Of a DNA stretch of 64,000 nucleotides, positions 45,029 to 55,192 are shown piece by piece. Source of the stretch: Desulfobulbus oligotrophicus (GTDB taxonomy: Bacteria; Desulfobacterota; Desulfobulbia; Desulfobulbales; Desulfobulbaceae); contig NZ_CP054140.1 of NCBI RefSeq assembly GCF_016446285.1, positions 3,028,001 through 3,092,000 on the forward strand, read 5' to 3'. Made by a program: the position numbers and the translations under genes. Within the stretch, counting starts at the first letter, position 1. Every line of letters starts with the position of its first letter. The notes beneath the pieces were generated by a model. It worked only from the letters and a program-made list of their open reading frames with translations. It was not told the origin of the DNA and ran no database searches.

Positions 45029-46342
45029 TCAATGCACAGGAGAGAACTGCGCACTGAGAGTGGATGATGGGCCGACAGCGTAGCGTCGTACCAGACGATC
45101 CAAAACCTCTCCCCGGACGTTGGTCGACTGGTTGAGTAAAACAACAAACGCCTGGCCGCCGGGCAGGTATCCGGCCAGATTGTACACTCCGGTCAGCGTG
45201 CCGGTCTTCATCCGGATGCCATGCTCGTTTTTCAGCAGATCAATCTGCGGCCGGAATCTGTTCAACAGCTGCAACATAGCCTGCACAGTCACCCGGTTAC
45301 GCCGTGACAATCCTGCTCCCTCCACCTGCATGATTTCGTCGGCAGTATCCGGGCCCAGCTGTTGAACCAGCTCCTGATGCACAGCCTGCACAGCCTTGTC
45401 CCAGGTTGCCGGAAAACCGTACCTTTTGGCACCACAGGCAAGAAAAACAAGATTTGCCGTAAAATTGGATGAGTAATACAGCATCGATTGACTGACCTCA
45501 ACCAGACTCCGGGTGCTGTAATGGGTATAGAGATGCCCTGCATCCTCCGGCACAATCTGTTGTCCGCCCAGACGGTCAACCGGTATACCTGCTCGCTGCA
45601 GAAACGCCTGGAAGAGTTCACCGGCGTACTGTGCTGTCCGGGCTTCAACATCACAGCCGCCGGTACAGATGTTGATCCTGTGCGCCCCCAGAGAAAGGCC
45701 TCGACCCAGTGTCTGCATGATCGGCAGGGTCGGTGTCTGAGCCTCACCAGAGACAATGCGTCCGTTGGGTTCTTTGACAATTGCCACAGAGTTGAAGTTG
45801 ACCGAAAGCGGACCGACCGGTGCATCATAGGGGTTGGTACTCTGTTCCGAACCGGGTGTCTGAGCAGTCAGGGCAAAGGCAGAGGTGTCAACATACAGGG
45901 TGTTAATGTGGTGTATCCCTCTTTGCCGCAGCTCTTGAACAACAGCTGCGATCTCTTCAGAGACAAGGGTGGGATCTCCCCAGCCCTTCACATAGAGATT
46001 GCCGGAGCGGTCAAGGAAAAAATCCGTACGGAATCGATGGTCCGGTCCGAACATGGCCAGCGCTGCGGACACAGTGGCTATCTTGAGCACACTGGCCGGC
46101 ACCATCGGCTGATCCGGTCGACAGGCCTGGATAATCCGACCGTTACCATCGGCAACGCCATAGGCTCCCTGCGGGGCAAGATCAGCAAGGAGACGACAGT
46201 CCGCAAACCCGGGCTGCGGCGGACAGACAACCAACAGGGCCAACAGACAAAAACAGGAACGGTGGCTGAAGCTCCTCAGCCACCGTGCAGTACGTCCGGT
46301 CTGTTGCTCAACCGACCTTGGGCAGGCGAGCCAACGAGGCAT
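45029..46342 (-). CDS. dacB: D-alanyl-D-alanine carboxypeptidase/endopeptidase (PBP4 family)
   Basis: This 437-aa penicillin-binding protein of the S13 family has all three motifs: SxxK at Ser84-Lys87 (VPASVLKIA), SxN in YYSSNFTAN, and KTG in [12 protein letters not shown] signal peptide (hydrophobic about 29-47) sends it to the periplasm, where it trims or cleaves peptidoglycan stem peptides. It is shorter than E. coli PBP4 (477 aa), so the extra inserted domain is probably reduced. Its start lies within the last 35 bp of the trpB2 gene, so the two are likely coupled. Confidence 0.93.
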   Translation of the reverse strand: MPRWLACPRSVEQQTGRTARWLRSFSHRSCFCLLALLVVCPPQPGFADCRLLADLAPQGAYGVADGNGRIIQACRPDQPMVPASVLKIATVSAALAMFGPDHRFRTDFFLDRSGNLYVKGWGDPTLVSEEIAAVVQELRQRGIHHINTLYVDTSAFALTAQTPGSEQSTNPYDAPVGPLSVNFNSVAIVKEPNGRIVSGEAQTPTLPIMQTLGRGLSLGAHRINICTGGCDVEARTAQYAGELFQAFLQRAGIPVDRLGGQQIVPEDAGHLYTHYSTRSLVEVSQSMLYYSSNFTANLVFLACGAKRYGFPATWDKAVQAVHQELVQQLGPDTADEIMQVEGAGLSRRNRVTVQAMLQLLNRFRPQIDLLKNEHGIRMKTGTLTGVYNLAGYLPGGQAFVVLLNQSTNVRGEVLDRLVRRYAVGPSSTLSAQFSPVH

Positions 46343-47651
46343 CTATCTGTTCCTGCGGATAACTGTAATCGCTCAGCTTACCGTTGAGGTAGTTATCATA
46401 GGCGGCCATGTCGATCAGACCGTGTCCGGAAAAGTTGAAAAGAATAGTCTTGGGTTCTTTAGGATCTTTCATGGCCTCGATGATTGCACCGCGAATAGCA
46501 TGGGTTGTTTCCGGTGCCGGGATGATCCCCTCGGTTTTGGCAAACAAAATACCGGCCTCAAAGCACTCCATCTGATGGACGGCCTTGGGGATGACAATAC
46601 CATCACGGACCAGTGCCGAAACAATCGGGGCCATACCATGGTAGCGCAAACCACCGGCGTGGATGCCGGGCGGGACAAAATCATGCCCCAGGGTGTACAT
46701 GTAAAGCAACGGAGTCATCATCGCGACATCACCGGAATCATAGGCCAACTTGCCGCCGGTCATCGACGGGCAGGAGGCTGGTTCGTACCCGATAAACTCG
46801 ATTTTTTTACCGTCAAGATAATCCGGGATGAATGGAACCATCAAGCCGGCAAAGTTAGACCCGCCACCGCAGCAGCCGATAATGACATCAGGATACTCAC
46901 CCGCGATCTCCATCTGCTTTTTGGCCTCAAGGCCGGTGATGGACTGGTGCAACACAACATGATTCAAGACTGAGCCAAGGGCATAGTTGGTGTCGTCATG
47001 AGCAGACGCATCTTCCAGGGCCTCGGAAATGGCAATACCCAGAGAACCGGGGGTGTCCGGATCCCTGGCAAGGATTGCCCGACCGGTCCTGGTATCCATA
47101 CTCGGGCTTGCCGCCACCTCTGCCCCGAAGGTCTGCATAATAAACTTGCGGTAGGGTTTCTGGTCATAGGAGACCCGTACCATGTAGACTTTACACTCAA
47201 GACCGAATCTGGAGGCAGCCATGGACAGGGCTGACCCCCACTGGCCGGCACCGGTTTCAGTGGTCAGTCTTTTGACACCTTCACGTTTATTATAATAGGC
47301 TTGAGGTACCGCGGAGTTGGGCTTATGGCTGCCCACCGGAGAGACACCTTCGTTTTTGAAAAAGATCTTGGCCTTTGTTCCCAGGGCCTCTTCCAGCTTA
47401 TAGGCACGCACCAAAGGGGAAGGCCGCCATATCTTGTAGATTTCCAGAACCTCCTGCGGGATATCAATAAATCGTTCCTGACTCATCTCCTGCTCAAGAA
47501 GGCCCATGGGAAACACGGCGGCCAGCTTCTCCGGACCGACCGGCTGCAGAGTTTCCGGATCAAGCGGCGGCTCAAGGCCGTTGGGGATGTCCGGAATTAC
47601 GTTATACCACCTGGTCGGCATCTCATCTTCGCGCAGAATAATTTTTTTCAT
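46308..47651 (-). CDS. Tryptophan synthase beta-like protein (TrpB2)
   Basis: This 447-aa PLP enzyme belongs to the TrpB2 branch. It is about 40 aa longer than TrpB1, with the N-terminal [19 protein letters not shown], the PLP lysine in [15 protein letters not shown], and the phosphate loop [12 protein letters not shown]. TrpB2 proteins work without TrpA, either scavenging free indole or acting as a serine deaminase-like enzyme. It coexists with a canonical trpBA pair at 8805-10827. I chose the ATG at 47651 (GGAGAAAGC upstream); the frame is open eight codons further. Confidence 0.93.
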   Translation of the reverse strand: MKKIILREDEMPTRWYNVIPDIPNGLEPPLDPETLQPVGPEKLAAVFPMGLLEQEMSQERFIDIPQEVLEIYKIWRPSPLVRAYKLEEALGTKAKIFFKNEGVSPVGSHKPNSAVPQAYYNKREGVKRLTTETGAGQWGSALSMAASRFGLECKVYMVRVSYDQKPYRKFIMQTFGAEVAASPSMDTRTGRAILARDPDTPGSLGIAISEALEDASAHDDTNYALGSVLNHVVLHQSITGLEAKKQMEIAGEYPDVIIGCCGGGSNFAGLMVPFIPDYLDGKKIEFIGYEPASCPSMTGGKLAYDSGDVAMMTPLLYMYTLGHDFVPPGIHAGGLRYHGMAPIVSALVRDGIVIPKAVHQMECFEAGILFAKTEGIIPAPETTHAIRGAIIEAMKDPKEPKTILFNFSGHGLIDMAAYDNYLNGKLSDYSYPQEQIDASLARLPKVG

Positions 47652-47815
47652 GCTTTCTCCTTCTTTGTTTGGCAAATCAAATAGGTGGCGGCGCAGTTTC
47701 AGGACATGGGTATATCGTGCCGCACGCGATCGTCATGGGAAGCCTGATCCTCACCGCATCTGTTACGCGTCGGCTGGGATCAGTCGGTTCTATCTACAGC
47801 AATCCCGGGAAATTC

Positions 47816-50359
47816 TCAAGATGAGGATGTACTTTCAGAGACCGAGGTTTTCATTATCCGGGCAAGCAATGCCGATTGTTCATCAAGATTCAGGATCTTC
47901 ATCAAAACTTCCCGTGGATTGGTTCCGGGCTTTCCCTGCTCACCGGATATTTCAAGCTGCAGGAATCCATTGTGCACGCTCAACCCGGTCACCAAAGAGC
48001 GCAGGTCTACTTTCTGCCGTCTGTTCTTACGAAACCGTTCAACAGAGAAGGTTGTACAGTTGAGAAAATCCTCGATTCTGTCAGAAAGGTCCTCCGGGAA
48101 AGCATCGCTGTGCACAACGTAACTGGTGACAGAGCGCATGGCCACCGTGCGGGGAGCAACAGCAATCGATACGACTCGAATGGTCTCAGGAAGCTGCCTG
48201 TTAAGAAGTGCAGCGGTAGCATCTATAGAGGTCAGGGGTTGAGACAGTTCCATATCAAAGTATTCCGCTTGACTCTCCACACCAACGGGCAGTGCCTGGC
48301 TGAAAGAAACACGAGGCGTCGGGTTAAAACCACTGGAAAATTTAAGCGGTAACCCGGCGCGCTGCAGTGTGCGAAACACCAGCTGTAAAAGCTCAAGATG
48401 ACCGTAATACCGGCTCTGCCCTAAACGGGAGTAATGGACACGGTAAACATATCCTTTTACCGGCGGTCTGTTGGGTTGCTTTTCAGTGGTCCTCGCCTCT
48501 GCCTGGGGCAGACTGACCAACCGTTCGTGGACAATCGGACGTACAGTCTTAAAATCGCAGAGCCCGCATCCCTGACAGGCGTTATTCCGACAGTCCGGCG
48601 TGTACTGTTGCTGCAGGGCTCTGGCCAGCTCTTTTTCCAGGAAGAGACGATCAACCCCACTGTGCAGATGGTCCCAGGGTAAGATATCCGTCAGCTCACG
48701 ACGCCGAAGGTAGCTTTCCAGTTGCAGTCCACAGGCTGCCGCAGCTTTTCGCCACCGCTCCAGATCAAAGTGTTCGGACCAGCTGTCAAGACGGGCACCA
48801 TCCAGCCAGGCCCGCTCAATCAGGGTGGACAGTCTCCGGTCACCCCTGGCAAAAACGCCCTCCAGAAACGACTGCTCAGGATCATGCCATTTTATCTTAA
48901 ACCCATGCCTCGGCACCATCTCCTTCAATCGATTGATCCGTCGCTGTGATTCCTCCAGACTGATCTGTTCCTCCCACTGAAAGGGTGTATGCGGTTTGGG
49001 AACAAAGGTACCCACGCCAAGGTTCATCTGCACGGGCCTGCCTTTCCCCGACCCGGCCTGTGCCCGTGCTTTTTTCGCAAGGTGAACAATACCCTCGAGA
49101 TCCTCTTCGGTTTCCGTGGGCAGACCCACCATAAAGTAGAGCTTGATCAACTTCCACCCTAGAGCAAAGGCATCGCAACAGGTGGTCAGCAGGTCTTCTT
49201 CGGTTATCCCCTTATTGATAACCTGTCGTAACCGTTCGGTGCCGGCCTCCGGTGCAATGGTAAAACCTGTCTTTCTCACCCGCTTGATCTGCTCCATGAT
49301 CTCCGGAGTCAACGTTCCGACACGCATTGACGGCATGGATACAGCAACACGTTCATTGGCAAAGCGATCCATCAAAACGCCCATCAATTCGCCCAGACAT
49401 GAAAAATCACCGGTGGATAAGGACAGAAGCGCCAGTTCCTCAAAACCTGAGTGAGCAATTCCCTGCTCCGCCAACTCCATGATCTCTTCAAGTGTTCGTT
49501 CCCGAACCGGCCGATAGGTCATGCCGGCCTGACAAAACCGACAGCCCCGGGTACAGCCCCGGGCGATCTCCACCCCAAGTCGATCATGGACCGGTTTGAC
49601 CACCGGTACCAGAGGATGTTGCAGGTAGGATGCTGTCTGCAGCTGCGAGAGCACCCGTTTGCGCACCACCCCGTATTCATTTTTGCGCGATTGTATATCA
49701 ACCAGTCGATCACCCTGATACCGGGGTGCAAAAAAGGAAGGCACATAGACACCGGTAACGCCCGACAACCGGTTGAGCACGGCTGATCTGTCCCACTGTT
49801 CCTGTTTGGCAAGCAACAGTATCCCGGCAAGTTCGAGGATTATCTCTTCACCATCTCCAAGGACAATGGCATCAAAAAAATCAGCAACAGGTTCAGGATT
49901 CAGGGCACAGGCACCGCCACCAAGGATCAACGGATGGGTATCATTCCGAGCCTCAGAACGCCATGGGATTCCGGCCAACGCAAGTACAGTCAAGATATTG
50001 CTGTAACACAACTCATGGGGCAACGTGATGCCCAGCACATCGTACGCCGCCAAACTTCTCTTGCTTTCAAGGGCAAAAAGTGGCATGCCATGAATGCGTA
50101 GCTGCTCTTCCATATCCACATCCGGCACATAGGCCCGATGTGCTCTGTACTGATCGTGTGCATTAAGGATATGATAGAGGATCTGCAACCCCTGGTGGGA
50201 CATGCCTATTTCATAAAGATCCGGAAAAATCAGACAGAAATTGAGGCAACCGGCGTCTATATCACGACAGGTGGCATGCAACTCACCGCCAATATATTGA
50301 CCCGGCTTGTGGACTAAAGGCAGGATGGTATCAAGATCAAGGATATCGGAAGAATGCAT
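47816..50359 (-). CDS. Radical SAM protein fused to a DUF2344 domain
   Basis: This 847-aa two-part protein has an N-terminal about 600 residues of the B12-binding-type radical SAM family TIGR03960. There a Rossmann-like N-terminal part (FCLIFPDLYEIGMSHQGLQI) precedes the cluster motif GCTRGCRFCQAG. The C-terminal about 220 residues are DUF2344/TIGR03936 (YRVHYSRLGQSRYYGHLELL, FSSGFNPTPRVSFSQALPVG). A four-Cys segment between them (CRNNACQGCGLCDFKT) could hold a metal. In many bacteria the two parts are adjacent or fused near ribonuclease G or rplU, pointing to RNA or ribosome modification, but the reaction is unknown. Confidence 0.92.
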   Translation of the reverse strand: MHSSDILDLDTILPLVHKPGQYIGGELHATCRDIDAGCLNFCLIFPDLYEIGMSHQGLQILYHILNAHDQYRAHRAYVPDVDMEEQLRIHGMPLFALESKRSLAAYDVLGITLPHELCYSNILTVLALAGIPWRSEARNDTHPLILGGGACALNPEPVADFFDAIVLGDGEEIILELAGILLLAKQEQWDRSAVLNRLSGVTGVYVPSFFAPRYQGDRLVDIQSRKNEYGVVRKRVLSQLQTASYLQHPLVPVVKPVHDRLGVEIARGCTRGCRFCQAGMTYRPVRERTLEEIMELAEQGIAHSGFEELALLSLSTGDFSCLGELMGVLMDRFANERVAVSMPSMRVGTLTPEIMEQIKRVRKTGFTIAPEAGTERLRQVINKGITEEDLLTTCCDAFALGWKLIKLYFMVGLPTETEEDLEGIVHLAKKARAQAGSGKGRPVQMNLGVGTFVPKPHTPFQWEEQISLEESQRRINRLKEMVPRHGFKIKWHDPEQSFLEGVFARGDRRLSTLIERAWLDGARLDSWSEHFDLERWRKAAAACGLQLESYLRRRELTDILPWDHLHSGVDRLFLEKELARALQQQYTPDCRNNACQGCGLCDFKTVRPIVHERLVSLPQAEARTTEKQPNRPPVKGYVYRVHYSRLGQSRYYGHLELLQLVFRTLQRAGLPLKFSSGFNPTPRVSFSQALPVGVESQAEYFDMELSQPLTSIDATAALLNRQLPETIRVVSIAVAPRTVAMRSVTSYVVHSDAFPEDLSDRIEDFLNCTTFSVERFRKNRRQKVDLRSLVTGLSVHNGFLQLEISGEQGKPGTNPREVLMKILNLDEQSALLARIMKTSVSESTSSS

Positions 50360-50611
50360 AACAACGAAAACTCTCGTGTAAAAAATAAAAAAAGGGTACG
50401 TTTCAGGTCAACATACAGTGGTATGGCGTAACAAAGACAAGAAGTTGCACACGCCTGTCCATGTTCACCCCGGTTCCTCCCACCGACAACAAAAAAACAG
50501 AACAATCGATTTAAACTATTCAATCAGGATTGTTTTTTGCAATATTTCAGTAAAAAACACAGACTAGTTGACCGGTCACACAGCTCTACTTTCTCAACTT
50601 TGGATGGAAAC

Positions 50612-52033
50612 ATGAAGAAATCACTTGTCTCTCTTATCACTTCTACCCTGCTCATCTTCTTGTCTTGTTGCGGATTGGCTGTTGCCCAGGACAGTCCCCA
50701 GTTGCTGAACATCAAGCACTCCATTCTCTCGGCAAATACTGAAGTGGTGGTTCTGCAGTTGAATGGCTCCTATACCCCAAAAACTTTTACGTTGAAAGAT
50801 GGAAACCCCAGGATCATTTTTGATTTTGCAGCGATGACTCTCGGGAAAGCCGTAAAAAATACCACCTCTGTGAACGGTCCATTCGTTCAACGTGTGCGGG
50901 TAGGCGTGCACAGCGGCGATGTTCCAAAAACTCGCATTGTCTTTGATGTCAATACGTTGAAAGGCGTAACCTTTACCCAACATTTCGACGAACAGAGTTC
51001 CTCACTGATCGTTCGCCTCACCGGACCCGATACAGCTGCTGCACCACCCAAACAGGGCAGCAAGACTGAAGCTGCAGCGAAAGCATCGGGAAAAGAGACA
51101 GAAAAATCCTCTGCAGCAGCAAAACCCGAGAAGGCAGACAAGGCACCTCAGCAACCTGCTACAACCCCGCCACCTGCGCCTGCAGTGGAAAAATCAGCCC
51201 CTGCCGCTGCCGCCGCAGTACCCCCTGCCCCTTCATCGGCATCAACAGGGAAAGTAGAGACAGCCCCGCAGGCAAAATCGACTCCGCCTGAAAAAAAATC
51301 TGAAGCAGCCCCTCAAAAAGAAACGGCTGCAACGCCTGCGGAGAAAAAGGAAAAGGAGCAAACTGTACCCACCACCCCGGCAGCTGAGCCGGTAAAGGAC
51401 ACTACCGCAGCAAAAGAGACAAAGGATAAAAAAGCGGCAGTTCCGGTTACTGATTCCCAGAAAGATGCAACCACTGCTGCTAAGGCTGCAGACAAAGAGC
51501 CGGCGCAGGTCCAAAAAGCCGCAGCCCCGGTTACCGATTCCCAGAAAGATGCAACCACTGCTGCCAAGGCTGCAGACAAAGAGCCAACACAGGCCAAAAA
51601 AGCCGCAGCCCCGGTACAGCCTGCAGCCGAACCAGCTGACAAAACCGCAACCACTTCACCAAAACCGGCCAGTGCCCTGAAAACCGCTGACAATCCGGAA
51701 CTGGAATATGTCAAATTCGATCCTTCCTCCCCAAAAGGAGAGATGGTTCTGTTTAAACTCAACGGTTTTCATCCTCCGGCGGTCCATGGCGTTGAAGAGG
51801 GAGTCCCGCGGGTTATCTGCGATTTCAACAAGACCAAACTGCTTGACGGCTCCAAGAAACTCATCAAGGCCGACGGAAAATTCGTGAAGGCCATCCGCAC
51901 ATCAAAAACGAAAAAACCGGACCGCATCCGTATCATCGTCGAGCTGGAGCCGAACCACAGCTACGATCTGCAACAGGTCTTCTTCAAAGACGACAACCTG
52001 TACGCCCTCATCGTCAACACCACAAAAAAATAA
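50612..52033 (+). CDS. Exported protein with two AMIN domains joined by a long Ala/Pro/Lys linker
   Basis: About 473 aa. The signal peptide is residues 1-26 (MKKSLVSLITSTLLIFLSCC). A first AMIN-like domain follows (about 30-135; VVVLQLNGSYTPKTFTLKDG, RVGVHSGDVPKTRIVFDV). Then comes a low-complexity linker of about 215 residues made of Ala, Pro, Lys, Thr and Glu, and a second AMIN-like domain at the C-terminus (about 365-470; GEMVLFKLNGFHPPAVHGVE, KAIRTSKTKKPDRIRIIVEL). AMIN domains bind peptidoglycan or target proteins to septa and secretins. No enzymatic domain is attached. The ATG at 50612 begins the signal peptide; the frame is open 25 codons further. Confidence 0.87.
   Translation: MKKSLVSLITSTLLIFLSCCGLAVAQDSPQLLNIKHSILSANTEVVVLQLNGSYTPKTFTLKDGNPRIIFDFAAMTLGKAVKNTTSVNGPFVQRVRVGVHSGDVPKTRIVFDVNTLKGVTFTQHFDEQSSSLIVRLTGPDTAAAPPKQGSKTEAAAKASGKETEKSSAAAKPEKADKAPQQPATTPPPAPAVEKSAPAAAAAVPPAPSSASTGKVETAPQAKSTPPEKKSEAAPQKETAATPAEKKEKEQTVPTTPAAEPVKDTTAAKETKDKKAAVPVTDSQKDATTAAKAADKEPAQVQKAAAPVTDSQKDATTAAKAADKEPTQAKKAAAPVQPAAEPADKTATTSPKPASALKTADNPELEYVKFDPSSPKGEMVLFKLNGFHPPAVHGVEEGVPRVICDFNKTKLLDGSKKLIKADGKFVKAIRTSKTKKPDRIRIIVELEPNHSYDLQQVFFKDDNLYALIVNTTKK
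51437..51604 (+). repeat. 84-bp tandem duplication in the AMIN-protein linker
   Basis: Two in-frame 84-bp units (51437-51520 and 51521-51604) encode the 28-residue block built around PVTDSQKDATTAAKAADKEP. The copies differ at only a few positions, so the duplication is recent and the linker length is likely variable between strains. Confidence 0.85.
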
Positions 52034-52035
52034 CG

Positions 52036-52848
52036 TCAGGGAATCTGTTCGACTGTGAAATGGGGAGGCGCCACCAGGTGAAAGGCGGCCTCCCCCTTCG
52101 GCGTATAGGAATAAATCTGCTCTACACGAAGGGTTAATGTTCCGGTAACGGCAGCGCCGGTAACCTGCAGATGTCCTGGCCAGCTATACCCGCTTTTCGT
52201 ATCCTGCAGATAATCAGAGTATTGGAAATCCAGCACAACCTCCCCCCTGCCGTCGATCAGCATGTGCTGATGTACTTCACCATGATACCGGCTCAACAGC
52301 ACATGATGGCGAAGCCCGCGATCGTCCTGCCACTGATACCAGAACCCCCGCGCCTGCTCATCCTGAGCCGGTTGCGCGTCTGCCCCCTCCCCTGCGGTTA
52401 CGCATCCCCCCAGCAAAGAGAAGAGATCTTCCGCTCGCACTGAACGCGGAATATACGATCGCCAGAACCTGGAGTGGATGGTGCCCTGCGAAACATGACC
52501 TTTTCGGTTATCGATCAGCGTGAAAGAGGTACCATCGCTGACAGCAAGAAGAAGTGAACGCCCCAGCGGGTCATTGGCAGCAAAGCGAAAAAAGGCAGGC
52601 TGCTCAGCTATGAGTGTGGCCGCCACGCCTCCTTTACTGCCAAGCACATCCCATCCGACCCGAACATCAGCATCTACCGCCGGAGGAGTATCACGACTGA
52701 GAAAAGTCTCCCAGAGAGACAGAGCCTCCTGCCTGCCGGCCTCATTCAGCGGTACTGTCTGCGGTTGTTTCCCCATGCACCCTGACAGAACCAGCAGGCA
52801 ACAGAGTATGGCGGCAACAAACGGTGTCTGGTTGCTCGCTCGCATCAC
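52036..52848 (-). CDS. Outer-membrane-type lipoprotein, LolB/DUF4292-like
   Basis: This 270-aa lipoprotein has the lipobox LVLSGC at about residues 19-24. The mature part has the beta-rich pattern of LolB/LolA-like half-barrels (AATLIAEQPAFFRFAANDPLG, FTLIDNRKGHVSQG, GEVVLDFQYSDYL). In deltaproteobacteria such genes often follow a TPR lipoprotein gene, as here, where the start overlaps the TPR gene by 4 bp. It may help carry or insert lipoproteins. It is convergent with the AMIN gene, with only 2 bp between the stop codons. Confidence 0.82.
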   Translation of the reverse strand: MMRASNQTPFVAAILCCLLVLSGCMGKQPQTVPLNEAGRQEALSLWETFLSRDTPPAVDADVRVGWDVLGSKGGVAATLIAEQPAFFRFAANDPLGRSLLLAVSDGTSFTLIDNRKGHVSQGTIHSRFWRSYIPRSVRAEDLFSLLGGCVTAGEGADAQPAQDEQARGFWYQWQDDRGLRHHVLLSRYHGEVHQHMLIDGRGEVVLDFQYSDYLQDTKSGYSWPGHLQVTGAAVTGTLTLRVEQIYSYTPKGEAAFHLVAPPHFTVEQIP

Positions 52849-54599
52849 TGACTGCCCTGTCTTTCCAGAATTCGGATCTTCTCCTGGATACGGCTTTGCT
52901 CCTCCTCATCCAGGTCCAGTTCCAGTGCCTTTGTATAGGTGTCCAGCGCATCTTTGAGCCGGCCTTTTTCAAGATACACATCTGCCAGATGTTCCAGGAT
53001 AACTGCATCTTCCGGTGAAAGTCGAGCAGCAGTCTCCAGTTCTATGATGGCCTGATCAAGCTTACCCAGACGAAAGTACACCCAGCCAAGACTGTCACGG
53101 ATATAGCCGTTATCCGGTTTAAGCCTGATCGCCCTTTGGATGTAATCCAGGGCCTGGTTAAGATTGATTTTTTTATCCGCCCAGCTAAAACCCACAAAGT
53201 TGAGCGCTGCCGCATTGTCCGGCTGAAAGGCAATGATCCGTTGCATAACCGCAAGCGCCGCACTGTGTTCGCCGCTGTCTTCAAGAATCAGGCCGTATTC
53301 ATACAGCAGGTTCTCATCGTTGGGAAAAATTTTAAGTCCCTGCTGCAGTACCTTCTTCCCCTGATCGGTTCGATCTTCCAGCTGGTAAAGGGCGGCCAGC
53401 AGGATATACAACTCGGCATTACGATACTCCGGCGTGTTGAGGTGCGACTTCAGCAGAGCCTTGGCCTCGGCCACCTTATTCTGCTCTTTCAAAATGCGGA
53501 CATGTAAAAAGAGCGCTTCAAGATACTCCGGCGACTTGCGGTCAACAAGACGGACATGCTTGAGCGCCTGCTCGTATTTCTGCTGATGCGCAAGTAATAA
53601 GGCAAGCAGGTATCTGGCCTCTGCCGGATTCTCCTTTTCCACAATCTTTTCAAGAACAGCAATCGCCTTATCATACTGCTGCTGTTTTGCGTAAAGACGT
53701 GCAATGATCAGATCGACCCGTCGGGGTTGATCAACGTATTTTTTTAAGCGGTTGAGTTCTGTGAGGGCCAGCGCATCCTTTTTCTGCAGCAGATACACAT
53801 GAATCAGGGCCAGGCGGACACTTTCGTTGAGATCATTCTCAGCAACAAGGCGTTCATAAAGAGCCGCAGCCTCATCATATCGCTCATTTTTGATAAAGAG
53901 TTCACCCAGCTCCATCTGCACCTCGATGGAATCATGGCGCTCCAGCACTTTCTGAAAAGCGGCAACTGCCTCATCAACTTCTCCTTCAGCCTGATAAAGA
54001 CGAGCCATAAGGAGCTGAGCCGGATATGACTCCTGATCTTCGGACAGCACCTGATCAAGTATTTTTTTCGCCTCACCGGTCTGATCAGCCGAAAGATACA
54101 TCTCAGCAAGCAACAATAAAATAGCAGGGTCCCTGGGGTGACGGTCGCTGATCAGCTGGTACTGCTGCATCGCTTCAACGGTTTTGTTCTGCTCTGACAA
54201 CGCCTTGGCATAGAGCATCCGCATGGCTGTTTTATCCGGATAAAGCGCCAGATATCTCTGCAACCATGTAACAGCCTCATCAGTCCGTTCCAGTCGCAAA
54301 AGGAGGACTGGAATTTTTTCACTGATAAATTCCGCCTCCTCATCGCAGATCAGGGCTTTCTGGTAAAATTCCAGTGCCTCCTCAAACCGGAGGAGCAGTT
54401 CGGCATGCCGTCCCCAGAGAAAATAAAAATAAGAACAGGCATAATCAGCTTCACCGGCAGTGCGGGTGATCTGTTGCCGGTCGGGCAGAGCTTCTTTTTT
54501 TGTTTGACAGGCGCCAAGCAAAAAAACCAGGCAACTGAGAACAGGGACAATGCTGTACAAGAAAATACGATTTAACCGGAGCATGAGCATTCTTTGCAT
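52845..54599 (-). CDS. TPR-repeat lipoprotein
   Basis: This 584-aa protein has a lipoprotein signal (lipobox FLLGAC about residue 30), then about 14-15 tetratricopeptide repeats over its full length (for example YFLWGRHAELLLRFEEALEF, LLAEMYLSADQTGEAKKILD, ALDTYTKALELDLDEEEQSR). TPR superhelices bind peptides and assemble complexes; as an envelope lipoprotein it may act in outer-membrane or cell-wall assembly. Its start lies inside the last 28 bp of tmk, and it overlaps the LolB-like gene by 4 bp. The start could also be the Met at residue 4 or 6. Confidence 0.9.
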   Translation of the reverse strand: MQRMLMLRLNRIFLYSIVPVLSCLVFLLGACQTKKEALPDRQQITRTAGEADYACSYFYFLWGRHAELLLRFEEALEFYQKALICDEEAEFISEKIPVLLLRLERTDEAVTWLQRYLALYPDKTAMRMLYAKALSEQNKTVEAMQQYQLISDRHPRDPAILLLLAEMYLSADQTGEAKKILDQVLSEDQESYPAQLLMARLYQAEGEVDEAVAAFQKVLERHDSIEVQMELGELFIKNERYDEAAALYERLVAENDLNESVRLALIHVYLLQKKDALALTELNRLKKYVDQPRRVDLIIARLYAKQQQYDKAIAVLEKIVEKENPAEARYLLALLLAHQQKYEQALKHVRLVDRKSPEYLEALFLHVRILKEQNKVAEAKALLKSHLNTPEYRNAELYILLAALYQLEDRTDQGKKVLQQGLKIFPNDENLLYEYGLILEDSGEHSAALAVMQRIIAFQPDNAAALNFVGFSWADKKINLNQALDYIQRAIRLKPDNGYIRDSLGWVYFRLGKLDQAIIELETAARLSPEDAVILEHLADVYLEKGRLKDALDTYTKALELDLDEEEQSRIQEKIRILERQGSQ

Positions 54600-55192
54600 G
54601 CAAGTAGTTGCTGAACCACGTTACGGATAGCGGCCTGCACCTCCATAATCGGCAGGGCAGCAGGAATACGTACTATACAACTCTGTGAAAAAGAAGCAAA
54701 GAGAGCGGCAACCTTCTCAAGTTGTTCTTGTTGTTCGAAATCGTTGGGACTCTCACCACGCAGGTTGCGTATCCGGGACAGACTTTCTTCCGGTGTCAGG
54801 GTCAGCAGCAGTACCAGATCAGGCTCAGGGGCAAAATCATGCCGGCTGAAAATTTGTTCGGGATCACATCCCGCCGCACCCTGATAGGCTGCTGTGGAAA
54901 AATAATACCGGTCCGTAAGAACAATCGCCCCCTGTTCCAGAGCAGGCTGAATACACTCTATGACATGTTGGCGACGGTCCTGCAGGAACAGCTCCAGCTC
55001 CTGGTCCGGCGAGACCTGTTGCCGGTTACCATATAACGCTCGAATCTGTTGACCGTAGGGGCCGGAGGTGGGTTCACAGGTTTCAACCACGGTATAGCCC
55101 CGGTCACGTAAGAATCCGGCCAGTAGCGGCAACTGTGTCGATTTCCCTGTTCCGTCGATTCCCTCAAAAGCAATCAGTACTCCGGTCTTCAT
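54572..55192 (-). CDS. tmk: Thymidylate kinase
   Basis: This 206-aa kinase phosphorylates dTMP to dTDP. The P-loop is FEGIDGTGKSTQ (9-20). The DR[YH] motif appears as LTDRYYFSTAAYQGA, and the LID region is LTPEESLSRIRNLRGES. The ATG follows AGGAGGACAGGAC and overlaps the pdxA stop by 4 bp (ATGA), implying coupled translation. Confidence 0.96.
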   Translation of the reverse strand: MKTGVLIAFEGIDGTGKSTQLPLLAGFLRDRGYTVVETCEPTSGPYGQQIRALYGNRQQVSPDQELELFLQDRRQHVIECIQPALEQGAIVLTDRYYFSTAAYQGAAGCDPEQIFSRHDFAPEPDLVLLLTLTPEESLSRIRNLRGESPNDFEQQEQLEKVAALFASFSQSCIVRIPAALPIMEVQAAIRNVVQQLLACKECSCSG

